64,000 bases of DNA. It comes from Paenibacillus bouchesdurhonensis (GTDB lineage Bacteria > Bacillota > Bacilli > Paenibacillales > Paenibacillaceae). The position numbers were made by a program, and so were the translations under genes. Below the pieces are notes generated by a model. That model was not told the origin of the DNA and made no database searches. It saw only the letters and a program-made list of their open reading frames with translations. Of this stretch, positions 55,027-62,876 are shown piece after piece. The stretch is taken from the NCBI RefSeq assembly GCF_900155685.1, contig NZ_LT732548.1, positions 2,631,019 through 2,695,018 on the forward strand. Direction: 5' to 3'. Each line of letters opens with the position of its first letter. Position 1 is the stretch's first letter.

Positions 55027-55650
55027 ATGGAATCAGTCGCTTTTATGGCTTTTTCAACCATCGAGGGGCTTGGTATTTTCGCACTGATGATGACAATATT
55101 CAAGATAAATCCTCTGCATTACTCTTGGCAGGCCTTGTTTGTTATTCTATTAATGTCATTGCAAAGCTACTTGCTGCGCAGTGAACTTCCTCTCTATTAT
55201 TTAGTACCGATTATTAATATCATGTTATTTATATTTTTTGTGGCGACGGTGGTAAAAGAACCTTTGGTTGGTGCTGCGGTCATCACGCTTACTGGCTATA
55301 CGGCATTTAGTTTACTGCAGACCATGATTGTAAAATTCGTATTCGATTCCATTATTGAATCGCAGACCATATTGGTCTATGGCTATGCCTTGCAAACTTC
55401 TAGCGCAGTTACGACCGGGCTTGTGGCGTGGCTGCTTTATAAGCTCGGAATCGGATTTACGTGGAGTTTCGAGAGGGTCAGGTTCAAACGTGAGGACTTA
55501 ATTGTCAGCTCTTCCATTTTTGTTGTATTGATATTTTTCACTATTATTCTATATCGGAATGAGATATGGTCCAATATATTATTTTTCTCTATCACGCTCT
55601 CCTTTTTTCTATATTATGCAGTTAGGAAGGAGAAGAAGGATCATGATTAA
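55027..55650 (+). CDS. Polytopic membrane protein resembling an AgrC sensor domain without kinase
   Basis: This 207-residue protein has six to seven hydrophobic segments (about 5-22, 30-46, 55-74, 78-98, 112-142, 156-172, 180-198) and a short Lys-rich tail. It has no HisKA or HATPase region: the gene ends right after the last helix. It lies directly before agrB, overlapping it by 8 bases, where agr loci often have the AgrC receptor. The topology matches the peptide-sensing half of AgrC. I cannot show homology by eye, so an unrelated transporter-like protein remains possible. AAGGGTGAG precedes the ATG. Confidence 0.65.
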   Translation: MESVAFMAFSTIEGLGIFALMMTIFKINPLHYSWQALFVILLMSLQSYLLRSELPLYYLVPIINIMLFIFFVATVVKEPLVGAAVITLTGYTAFSLLQTMIVKFVFDSIIESQTILVYGYALQTSSAVTTGLVAWLLYKLGIGFTWSFERVRFKREDLIVSSSIFVVLIFFTIILYRNEIWSNILFFSITLSFFLYYAVRKEKKDHD

Positions 55651-56158
55651 TGTGATGGCCGATAAAATCGCTGTCGGAATTAAGCGAACGGCTCCTGATC
55701 ATCCTGCCTCCATCGCCGTTCTGCGCTACTCCATCGCTCTGCTGTTGAATGCCGCACTAATTATATCGATAACATTGCTGCTGTCGGTATTCACCGGCAG
55801 AACGAAAGAAATTATGATCCTGTTAGTATCGTTTGCCGTTCTACGTCAGGTTTCTGGCGGAATTCACCTGAATTCCGGCATAAAATGCATTCTTACAACG
55901 ACCACGCTGTTTACATTGCTGTCCGTCATCGAACTTACTTTTTCTTATGCGATGATCATCAACGGAATAGCAGCCATTCTTTGCCTCATCTTTGCCCCTT
56001 CTAGAATTGAGAAACAGACGCGTATTCCCTTGAAATATTATCCACTCCTAAAATTGGCTTCCGTGCTGATCGTCAGCTCTAATTTTCTAATCATGTCACC
56101 CGTACTTAGCCTATCCTTTGTTGCCCAGTCAGTGCTGTTAATCAAACTAAGGAGGTGA
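55643..56158 (+). CDS. agrB: AgrB-like membrane endopeptidase
   Basis: This 171-residue membrane protease of the accessory gene regulator B family has catalytic His75 and Cys82 in GGIHLNSGIKC. The same 7-residue spacing is found in S. aureus AgrB (His77, Cys84). Four to six hydrophobic segments surround this site. AgrB removes the C-terminal tail of the AgrD pro-peptide and cyclises it. The ATG at 55643 has AAGGAGAAGAAGG upstream. It overlaps the upstream membrane-protein gene, and the peptide gene starts 2 bases after its stop. Confidence 0.9.
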   Translation: MINVMADKIAVGIKRTAPDHPASIAVLRYSIALLLNAALIISITLLLSVFTGRTKEIMILLVSFAVLRQVSGGIHLNSGIKCILTTTTLFTLLSVIELTFSYAMIINGIAAILCLIFAPSRIEKQTRIPLKYYPLLKLASVLIVSSNFLIMSPVLSLSFVAQSVLLIKLRR

Positions 56159-56160
56159 GA

Positions 56161-56283
56161 ATGATGAAGAAAGTAGCCTATGCCAGCGCATCCATGTTGT
56201 CTCTCTTCGCTGCGTTTGTTGTATCCACCGCTAGCTTCCTGTACATTTATCAAGGCGAAACGCCGGAGGAATTGCTCAAGTAA
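56161..56283 (+). CDS. agrD: AgrD-like autoinducer pro-peptide, cysteine-free
   Basis: This 40-residue peptide gene lies right after agrB with a perfect AGGAGGTGA ribosome site (ATG at 56161 or 56164). The N-terminal part (residues 1-22) is an amphipathic, membrane-associating leader. The C-terminal part ends TPEELLK, matching the conserved acidic P-x-E-L tail of AgrD proteins. There is no Cys anywhere. Ser25, in SFLYIY before QGETPEELLK, is the likely ring residue, giving a lactone of five (SFLYI) or six residues. Ser-type AgrD lactones are known from Staphylococcus intermedius. Confidence 0.8.
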   Translation: MMKKVAYASASMLSLFAAFVVSTASFLYIYQGETPEELLK

Positions 56284-56335
56284 GTAACTTAAATTGCATT
56301 GATGTGAAAATTTATTCGAATATGAAGTAAGACAG

Positions 56336-56379
56336 GAAACTCAGTGGCGAAGAGAAGCTGCTGGGTTTCTTTGTTTTTG
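56336..56379 (+). terminator. Terminator after the agr-like operon
   Basis: GAAACTCAG pairs with CTGGGTTTC (one wobble) and is followed by TTTGTTTTT. Confidence 0.7.
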
Positions 56380-56452
56380 AGTTTTATTTTTGTTAGAGTA
56401 AAATAGTTTTAATATGAAATCCCTTCCAGGGGAGAAGAGAGAGGAACAAGAG

Positions 56453-57463
56453 ATGCTAAGTTCAATTCTGAATCATTATCCGCAGGAATACATAGGGAAA
56501 GCACAGCAGGGGGCGAGCGGCTGGAACAATACGACATACTTTATTGAAGGCAGCCTTCGCCGCAGTGTGCTGCGGGTATATGAAACGCATCGGGATACGG
56601 ATAAAATACGATTCGAGCATGCGGTGCTGCAGACGCTGGATCAAGCCGCTGCGAGCTTTCGCGTGCCGCTTCCGATTACAACACTTGCTGGCGAGACAAT
56701 CGTGAGATTGGAGGATGGCAGTGGACGATATGCTTGCATGTTTGAGTTCATAGAAGGCATGCGGCTGGAAGGGGATAGCGCTAGAGCAGCCTTCTCCTTC
56801 GGAGAAGCCGCGGGCGAATTGCTGCTGGCCTTGGCAGAGGTTGAGCCCGGGCTGCAGCCGGCTTATCGGCCGTATTATGAGCTATCCCAGTCTTATCCGG
56901 CATGCAGCCCAGATATCGTTATGGCATTTTGCAATCATCCTCCTGAGCCGTTCAAAGATTTGCAGGATTCGCTGATCGAACTGGCGCAAGCGTACCATGA
57001 TATGCTTCAGAAGCTGGATGGATTGGAGAAGCTGCCGCAGCAATTGATTCATGGGGATCTCAACTATTCTAACCTGCTGGTAGATGCACATGATCCGGCA
57101 CGGGTGACAGCGCTGCTTGATTTCGAATTTTGTACGAAGGATGTACGGTCGATGGAGCCTGCAGTCGTTATTTCCGGGCTGCTGGGTCAAGGCGAGAGCG
57201 AGAATCGGGAAGCCGTAAGGCTGTTCTGTCAAGGGTTTGGGGGAAGGATTCGCCTAATGCCTGAAGAGATTGAGGCGATTCCGGTACTTATGCGCTTACG
57301 TCAAATCGATGTCTTCTTACATTTTTTGAGCCGCTTCTTTAACGGTACGGATGGCCCTCGGGTATTGCGCGATCAAGTAGAGTCTATTTCAACCGAGCTG
57401 AGACAGCTAGAGCGGAACGATGCTTGGTTTACGGATTGCCTGATGCAATACATCAGCCTCTAA
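56453..57463 (+). CDS. APH/choline-kinase-like phosphotransferase
   Basis: This 336-residue protein of the aminoglycoside phosphotransferase fold has the catalytic loop HGDLNYSNLLVD (about 203-214) and the metal-binding LLDFEF about 20 residues later, plus an N-terminal nucleotide-binding lobe (VLRVYE strand). The fold covers homoserine kinases, choline kinases and drug kinases; which one cannot be decided. The ATG at 56453 is preferred for AGAGAGG upstream, since the ATG at 56414 has no ribosome site. It is monocistronic and upstream of sigI. Confidence 0.87.
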   Translation: MLSSILNHYPQEYIGKAQQGASGWNNTTYFIEGSLRRSVLRVYETHRDTDKIRFEHAVLQTLDQAAASFRVPLPITTLAGETIVRLEDGSGRYACMFEFIEGMRLEGDSARAAFSFGEAAGELLLALAEVEPGLQPAYRPYYELSQSYPACSPDIVMAFCNHPPEPFKDLQDSLIELAQAYHDMLQKLDGLEKLPQQLIHGDLNYSNLLVDAHDPARVTALLDFEFCTKDVRSMEPAVVISGLLGQGESENREAVRLFCQGFGGRIRLMPEEIEAIPVLMRLRQIDVFLHFLSRFFNGTDGPRVLRDQVESISTELRQLERNDAWFTDCLMQYISL

Positions 57464-57512
57464 GGCTTCCGAGCTCTAATTACGATATATATCTTATACT
57501 AGTGGGAGATTA

Positions 57513-57541
57513 CCCCCATAAACAGCTATGACATACACGTA
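57513..57541 (+). promoter_or_regulatory. SigI-type promoter of sigI-rsgI
   Basis: CCCCCATAAA starts at 57513 and CGTAATA at 57538, 20 bases between CCCCC and CGTA. The same pair of elements precedes the zinc-ribbon/SLH genes and the HD-GYP gene. A C-rich -35 and CGWA -10 are what is known for SigI promoters, so autoregulation is indicated. Confidence 0.7.
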
Positions 57542-57558
57542 ATAGGAAGTGATTACAT

Positions 57559-58284
57559 TTGATGGACAGGCCGATAGATCAGGTTCTTAAGGAAATTCAA
57601 CAAAAGGGGAACGTGGCCGAAAGGGATATGCTGATTGAGCACTATCGTCCCTTTATCCTGCGGACGGTTTCTCATGTATGCAAGCGGCAAATCGGATGGG
57701 ATCATGATGAATCCAGCATAGGATTGATCGCTTTTAACGAAGCCATTGACCGTTATAACGAAACGATGGGGAAATCATTTGACAACTTCGCTTTTATGTT
57801 GATTCGAAATCGGTTGGTGGATGAGTTTCGCAGGCAAGGGAGAATACTGCGAGCTGAAAGCGTCGTATATGACGATATTCGCGATGAATTTGAGCAGACC
57901 GCAACGGAAGTCGCCAGCTCCATGGAAGCTTATGAACGGGAGCAGACGGCGTTGGAGCTGGCTCAGGAGCTTCTGCTCTATGATGAAACATTGCAGGAAT
58001 ATGGTGTATCCCTAGAGGAATTGGAGAGTATTTCTCCCAAGCATCGGGATACTCGCAAGCAATTCATCCAAATGGCCAAGCATTTTAGCGGGCACAGGAA
58101 TTGGATTGATATTTTACATAAAACAAAACGTCTGCCGATGAAGGAGATGTTGGATTTATTTAAGGTAAGCCGTAAAACATTAGAAAGAAACCGCAAGTAT
58201 TTGATTGCGCTCGTTCTGATATATTCTAACGATGAGTTTGGGCGAATTCGCAGTACTGTCTCGTTTGCGGATGTGGGAGAGTGA
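57559..58284 (+). CDS. sigI: RNA polymerase sigma factor SigI
   Basis: This 241-residue SigI-family sigma factor has a region-2-like N-terminal part with IGLIAFNEAIDRYNETMGKSFDNFAFMLIRNRLVDEFRRQ (promoter melting/-10 recognition) and a C-terminal helix-turn-helix (MKEMLDLFKVSRKTLERNRKYLIALVLIY) as in SigI. In Bacillus and Clostridium, SigI responds to heat or extracellular envelope/polysaccharide signals via RsgI. The start is TTG at 57559 (nine bases after AGGAAG) or ATG at 57562. The stop overlaps the rsgI start region. A SigI-type promoter lies just upstream. Confidence 0.94.
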   Translation: MMDRPIDQVLKEIQQKGNVAERDMLIEHYRPFILRTVSHVCKRQIGWDHDESSIGLIAFNEAIDRYNETMGKSFDNFAFMLIRNRLVDEFRRQGRILRAESVVYDDIRDEFEQTATEVASSMEAYEREQTALELAQELLLYDETLQEYGVSLEELESISPKHRDTRKQFIQMAKHFSGHRNWIDILHKTKRLPMKEMLDLFKVSRKTLERNRKYLIALVLIYSNDEFGRIRSTVSFADVGE

Positions 58285-58286
58285 TG

Positions 58287-59924
58287 ATGATGCAGGGCAC
58301 AGTGATGAAAATAACAGAACGTTGTATCGTTGTCCTCTGTGAGGATGGGACATTCCGTAATTTGCCGCTTCCGTCGGTCATGCCGCGCTTAGGGGACAAA
58401 ATCTCCATACCTGAGCCGGTACAGAGGCAGAGGTATATGCGGTATTTGAAGAAGCAATGGATGTATGCAGCTTCTATAGTGCTGCTGCTAGGCGTTGTTT
58501 TTTTCTATAATTATTTGCAGCAGCCAAAGCAGTCAGCGACCCTGGTGGCGATTGATATTAACCCGGGTATTGAACTGGTCGTGAATCAGCAGGGCATGAT
58601 CGATCAGGTTAATCTGCTAAATGAGGAGGCCAAGCTGCTATTATCCGGGAAGGAACTGGTCAACCAGCAATTCTATCAAGCCGTGCAGTGGATTATTGAC
58701 CAAGCGGAAGAGCATGGATACTTAGATGCAGATACGGAGAAAAAATGGGTTTGGTTATCGATCGTGGATCTTGGCAATGGAGCCCAATCTATTGATCCAA
58801 AGCAAATTTCCGCTCAAGCCAAGCGCTATAATGTCGAGGTTTTTGCGGCGAATAAGCAGCAGTTGGAGCAAGCGAAGGATGCCGAGCTGACGCTGAATAA
58901 ATACATCGTACTAGAGCTGGCAGCAGAGAAGGGAATTGAATTAACCCCTGAGCAGCTGCGGAGCCAATCGATTTTGAGCTCGCTTCAACAGGCAGGGGTT
59001 GATCCCGAGGCTCTATTTGCCAAGCCGCTTCAACTATCCGGCAAGGTTCAGTCTCCGAACGAATCCTTGAATTCCAGTCCAAGCAGAGCCGAGCCGCAGA
59101 ACAGTATCCAGGACGTGGATGCCGAGATAGCAGATCATCGAAATGAGGAAGGGGCATTTGCATCAAGTCAAGGTGAGCAGGTGGGAGCAGGCAGCCTAGT
59201 CGATAACAGCAGCGTTAATGAATCAAACGGCACGGAATTGCCTACGCTGAAACCGATCGATTCATCCAATGCCGAGGTTCGGGAACAGCTAGAAGCCGAT
59301 AAAGCGGAGATAATGCCGAAGGCGAATTCAAAGACGGAAATTCAAAAGCTGAATCTGCAGGTGAAGCTGGTGGATGACGGGGAAATCAAGGTCGAATATA
59401 AGCAGAAAGATGGCAGGATCGAGGCCAAGGTAGAGAGGAAAACCAAGCAAAAAGAAGACAAGCAGCAGGGTCAGCAGGCTGTCACCTTTGCCGAGAACGT
59501 CATTAAGCATTTGAATCTTCAGGATAGAAGCGATAGGAAGGTTGTAGTGAGCCGAATTATATCGTCTTTAAATGTGAAGCAAAATGAGTGGCATGAAATC
59601 GAGTTTGAGGTTAAATTCTCGAATGGCAGCGAGCTTGAGTTCGAGGCTGTAAATCCGTTGAAAGCTGAGGAAGAAGCCCAGGCGAAGAAGAAGGAGCAGC
59701 AGCAGAAGGAACAAAAGCAGAAGGAACTGAAGAAGAAAGCAGAACAAGAGAAGAAAGATCAAGAGAAAGCAAATAAGAAAGAAAAAGAAATCGAAAAAGA
59801 GAAAGAAAACGCGCTGGAGAAAGCCAAGAAGAAGGAAGCAGAACAGAAAAAGGAGCAGGCGAAAAAGGCCGCAAAGAAAAACAATAAAGACGAAAATGAT
59901 GATGATGACGACGAGGATGATTAG
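58287..59924 (+). CDS. rsgI: RsgI-type membrane anti-sigma factor
   Basis: This ~545-residue regulator has an RsgI N-terminal cytoplasmic domain that binds SigI (residues 1-50) and a single helix (about 57-77). An extracellular domain contains IDINPG with Asn92-Pro93, the bond cleaved autocatalytically in clostridial RsgI proteins. After a Ser/Asn-rich linker comes a YusW-like domain (about 350-458), then a long Lys/Glu-rich helical tract and an Asp-rich end. The C-terminus is therefore not a carbohydrate-binding module as in Clostridium thermocellum. The start is one of several ATGs after GGGAG (58284-58290). It is coupled to sigI. Confidence 0.92.
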   Translation: MMQGTVMKITERCIVVLCEDGTFRNLPLPSVMPRLGDKISIPEPVQRQRYMRYLKKQWMYAASIVLLLGVVFFYNYLQQPKQSATLVAIDINPGIELVVNQQGMIDQVNLLNEEAKLLLSGKELVNQQFYQAVQWIIDQAEEHGYLDADTEKKWVWLSIVDLGNGAQSIDPKQISAQAKRYNVEVFAANKQQLEQAKDAELTLNKYIVLELAAEKGIELTPEQLRSQSILSSLQQAGVDPEALFAKPLQLSGKVQSPNESLNSSPSRAEPQNSIQDVDAEIADHRNEEGAFASSQGEQVGAGSLVDNSSVNESNGTELPTLKPIDSSNAEVREQLEADKAEIMPKANSKTEIQKLNLQVKLVDDGEIKVEYKQKDGRIEAKVERKTKQKEDKQQGQQAVTFAENVIKHLNLQDRSDRKVVVSRIISSLNVKQNEWHEIEFEVKFSNGSELEFEAVNPLKAEEEAQAKKKEQQQKEQKQKELKKKAEQEKKDQEKANKKEKEIEKEKENALEKAKKKEAEQKKEQAKKAAKKNNKDENDDDDDEDD

Positions 59925-59939
59925 GTTAATTTTTAGCGG

Positions 59940-59967
59940 CCCCCACAAAAACATTCTATCTTGCGTA
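59940..59967 (+). promoter_or_regulatory. SigI-type promoter of the zinc-ribbon and SLH genes
   Basis: CCCCCACAAA at 59940 and CGTAATA at 59964, with 19 bases between CCCCC and CGTA, lie 42 bases before the zinc-ribbon start codon. The elements are near-identical to those before sigI. Confidence 0.7.
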
Positions 59968-60008
59968 ATAACAGATGTACGGAAAATGGTTGGATAGGGG
60001 GGTTGTGA

Positions 60009-60215
60009 ATGGCGCTGATCAATTGCGATAAATGCGGAGCATTGATGATTTGGAAACCTACCCATTTATGCAGCGAGTGTCTGAGGTTTCAGCTTGAGGA
60101 AGTCAACAAGGTGAAAGACTATCTTGCCGAGCACCCTCAGGCCAGCATCATGGAGGTGGAGCGGAATACGAAGGTCTCTCTTAGAACAATTCAAGAGATG
60201 GCTTCAAAATCATAG
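60009..60215 (+). CDS. Small zinc-ribbon/helix-turn-helix protein (YvyF-like)
   Basis: This 68-residue protein has two Cys pairs (CDKCG and CSEC, residues 6-24) forming a probable zinc ribbon, a linking helix and a helix-turn-helix-like end (ASIMEVERNTKVSLRTIQEMASKS). It resembles the YvyF/TIGR03826 group of flagellar-operon-associated regulators, but is shorter and in a different context. It lies downstream of the second SigI-type promoter and 63 bases before the SLH gene, so it may be a regulator in the SigI circuit. The start has GGGGGTTGTG upstream. Confidence 0.78.
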   Translation: MALINCDKCGALMIWKPTHLCSECLRFQLEEVNKVKDYLAEHPQASIMEVERNTKVSLRTIQEMASKS

Positions 60216-60278
60216 ACGCAACACCATATGTAGAATATGGGTGGTTCAATATTGTTGCTTGAAGAGAGGGAGGATATC

Positions 60279-61673
60279 ATGAAGAAATTAAGAGGATTGC
60301 TTAGCTTGCTGCTTGCCAGCATTCTCACCATCGGCTTCTCTGTACAAATTATCGCGGCGAAGGATGTGAAGACGAAGGGGGTGGAGAATGGGCGCGCGCA
60401 ACTTGTATTGGAATTTGACGATATTCAGGAAGCGGAATGGGCAGCGGGGTACATAACAAAAATGCAATCGAAAAAAGTATTGCAGGGCTTTGAGGATGGC
60501 ACTTTTCGCCCGAATCAGCCAGTGACCCGCGTTGAGGCGATCGTTACTGCGGTTCGCCTGATGGGGCTGGAAAGCGAAGCCAAATCACAATCCATGGATA
60601 CCCAGCTTCATTTCAAGGATGCGGATCAGTTGGACAAGCGGTTCCCATGGGCGAAAGGATACGTCATCGTAGCGCTGGAACACGGTTTATTCGATGCGGC
60701 AGAGGACAAAATCATTCCGGACAAGCCAGCAAGCCGCGTATGGGTGTCGAGCTTGCTAGTTAAGTCCTTGGGGCTTCAAGACGAAGCGCTTCGCCAAATG
60801 ACGAAGATTCCAGATTTTAATGATGCAAAGGCTATTCCAGCGGGTGCAATTGGTTATGTTAATGTGGCGGTGTCGCAAGGAATCGTCAGCGGTTATCCCG
60901 ACGGCACCTTCAAACCGAACAAGAATGTGACGCGCGCAGAGATGGCTGCGCTTTTGGATCGCACGAATGATGGCCTGCTTCAAAATCAAGGAGCCGTGTC
61001 CATTAGCGGTACCGTAAAGGAGATTCAATTCACCACAGATGCTGCAGACAATTTCAATAACCAAAGCAACGGTCAAATAAAAATTGAAACCTGGAATAAA
61101 GAGCTGCTGTCTTACGGTATTTCTTCCAAATTGCCTGTAAAGCACAATAAAAAATTCATTCTGGCCGATCAAATTGCTGTCAATAATCCAATGAGATTGA
61201 TCGTTAAAGACGGTCAAGTTGTGGAAGCAGAGCTGCTCAGTACTAAAGAAGTGAGCAAGGATGGAACATCTAAGAAGGAGCCGAATCAAGAGAAAAAACC
61301 GAATCAGGAGCAAAAGGCCGGCGCAATTGCTGAGTTTGACTTTGAAGTTGAATTAGCTGGCAAGGAGAAAATTAAGCTGGAGTATAAAAACAAGAAGGGA
61401 ACAGCTCAGGCTCAGGTAGAAAAAGAATCCAAAAAGGATAAGGAAAAGCTGAAGGGCAATCAGGCTGTTCAATATATGGAGGAGCTTATCGCTAAAGCGG
61501 GTTTGACCGACAGCATGAGCGGCAACGAAGCCGTAGATAAGCTTATGGCAGCTCTTAACATCGACAAAGGTCAAGTGAAAGAGCTGGAGCTAGAGGTTAA
61601 ATTTTCTAGCGGGAAGCAAATGAAAATCGAATTCGAAAATGATGATGATCACGACGATGACGATGAGGATTAA
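60279..61673 (+). CDS. SLH-domain surface protein with YusW-like C-terminal domain
   Basis: This 464-residue exported protein has a signal peptide (residues 1-26) and three S-layer homology repeats: about 47-105 (VLQGFEDGTFRPNQPVTRVEA), 115-170, and 178-238 (GYPDGTFKPNKNVTRAEMAALL). These bind pyruvylated wall polymer. A linker domain (about 240-330) and Lys/Glu-rich spacer are followed by a YusW-like domain (about 347-455) homologous to the one in RsgI, and an acidic His/Asp tail. GGGAGG is seven bases upstream of the ATG. A terminator follows. As a SigI-controlled surface protein with the sensor's own domain, it could feed back on RsgI. Confidence 0.88.
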   Translation: MKKLRGLLSLLLASILTIGFSVQIIAAKDVKTKGVENGRAQLVLEFDDIQEAEWAAGYITKMQSKKVLQGFEDGTFRPNQPVTRVEAIVTAVRLMGLESEAKSQSMDTQLHFKDADQLDKRFPWAKGYVIVALEHGLFDAAEDKIIPDKPASRVWVSSLLVKSLGLQDEALRQMTKIPDFNDAKAIPAGAIGYVNVAVSQGIVSGYPDGTFKPNKNVTRAEMAALLDRTNDGLLQNQGAVSISGTVKEIQFTTDAADNFNNQSNGQIKIETWNKELLSYGISSKLPVKHNKKFILADQIAVNNPMRLIVKDGQVVEAELLSTKEVSKDGTSKKEPNQEKKPNQEQKAGAIAEFDFEVELAGKEKIKLEYKNKKGTAQAQVEKESKKDKEKLKGNQAVQYMEELIAKAGLTDSMSGNEAVDKLMAALNIDKGQVKELELEVKFSSGKQMKIEFENDDDHDDDDED

Positions 61674-61694
61674 TTAGATAAGATGCCTGTGAGG

Positions 61695-61738
61695 CCGGTA
61701 TTCGTGTTATGCGATGCCGGTCTTTTTTATATTTTTTA
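61695..61738 (+). terminator. Terminator after the SLH gene
   Basis: CCGGTATT pairs with GATGCCGG with two wobbles over a short loop and is followed by TTTTTT and a second T run. Confidence 0.75.
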
Positions 61739-61754
61739 AAATAGGACTAAAGAA

Positions 61755-61782
61755 CCCCCATAAAACAAATAGTCATTTCGTA
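61755..61782 (+). promoter_or_regulatory. SigI-type promoter of the HD-GYP gene
   Basis: CCCCCATAAA at 61755 and CGTATTA at 61779, with 19 bases between CCCCC and CGTA, lie 52 bases before the start codon. This is the third copy of this promoter type in the window. Confidence 0.7.
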
Positions 61783-61834
61783 TTAGATAGTTAGCGCCAT
61801 TAGATATATAGATAAGTTGTAGGGAGGCAATATA

Positions 61835-62827
61835 TTGAGGCTAATTAAACTAACAGAGTATGATGATCAGACCATGCAACTGGCAAAGGCGATTTATGAT
61901 GGGCAGGGCCGAATTCTTCTAGCTGCAAATCATACGATTCATCCAAAAATCGTGGACAGATTGATTCGCATGGGAATTTCTCAGGTTGTCGTAGAGGATG
62001 CGGATTCTAAAGGAATTACTTTGGATGAGATGCTTGACCCGCCAACCTGGCTGGATATTATTCATATTGTGAGGGAGGCATATGCCGCCGCTGGGAAGAA
62101 GCCCCTGCCCTTACGGCCTATTCTTAAAGGAGTAGATCAGCTGATTGACGAGATTAAGCGTCGTCCCGTCATCGTGCTCATTCCGGCGACAACTATCGCG
62201 GAAGAGCTGCATCTGTCTGCCCATTGCGTAAATGTTGCGCTGTTATCTCTGCAGATCGCTAAGCAAATGGGTTATAACGAACTGCAACTAAGAGATTTGG
62301 CGGTTGGCTGTTTAATGCATGACATTGGCAAAGCCGTAACGGAAGATAAGCGTAAACACCCGGAGGCGGGATTTAATATTTTGCGTCAAATTCGTGAAAT
62401 TAGTTTGTTATCCTCGCATGTCGCTTTTCAGCATCATGAGAAATACGATGGAACTGGATATCCTAGAGCGATTTCCGGCAAAGATATTCACGAATATGCA
62501 CAGATTTGCGCTACGGCCAATACGTATGAAAATGCGCTGTCACAAGAGAGAATGTCTCCCCATGAAGCCGTAGAAGTCATCATGGCTTTGAACGGCACGT
62601 CGTTCAAGACGGCAATCGTTGATGCGTTCGTGAAATCCATTGCTCCGTATCCGCCGGGTACGAAGGTCGTTCTAAGTAATGGTAAACAAGCCATTGTAAC
62701 TAAAATTATCTCGCATATGCAGCGCCCCGTCGTTCGTATTCTCGCTACCGAGCAGGAGGTTTCGCTGGCTGATCACCCTTCGCTGATGATTACGGGAGAG
62801 CTCTCTTTAAGCGCGGCTCCGTCTTAA
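61835..62827 (+). CDS. HD-GYP domain phosphodiesterase
   Basis: This 330-residue protein has an N-terminal region of ~120 residues with a DUF3391-like start (RILLAANHTIHPKIVDRLIRMGIS) and an HD-GYP domain (about 125-270). The HD pair is in MHDIGK, and the HHEKYDGTGYP motif is intact, so c-di-GMP hydrolysis to GMP or pGpG is likely. There are no membrane segments. A short C-terminal beta domain (VLSNGKQAIVTKII) is common in the family. The TTG start has GGGAGG seven bases upstream. A SigI-type promoter precedes it, tying c-di-GMP turnover to the envelope-stress circuit. Confidence 0.92.
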   Translation: MRLIKLTEYDDQTMQLAKAIYDGQGRILLAANHTIHPKIVDRLIRMGISQVVVEDADSKGITLDEMLDPPTWLDIIHIVREAYAAAGKKPLPLRPILKGVDQLIDEIKRRPVIVLIPATTIAEELHLSAHCVNVALLSLQIAKQMGYNELQLRDLAVGCLMHDIGKAVTEDKRKHPEAGFNILRQIREISLLSSHVAFQHHEKYDGTGYPRAISGKDIHEYAQICATANTYENALSQERMSPHEAVEVIMALNGTSFKTAIVDAFVKSIAPYPPGTKVVLSNGKQAIVTKIISHMQRPVVRILATEQEVSLADHPSLMITGELSLSAAPS

Positions 62828-62876
62828 TAGACCGTTACAGCTATAATAATGTGTCAAATACATGCCCACAGGAATA

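Noticed and set aside
59568..60065. Long antisense frame rich in Leu and Phe under rsgI
   Set aside because: It is the reverse reading of the Lys/Glu-rich and Asp-rich codons of rsgI; low complexity explains the openness.
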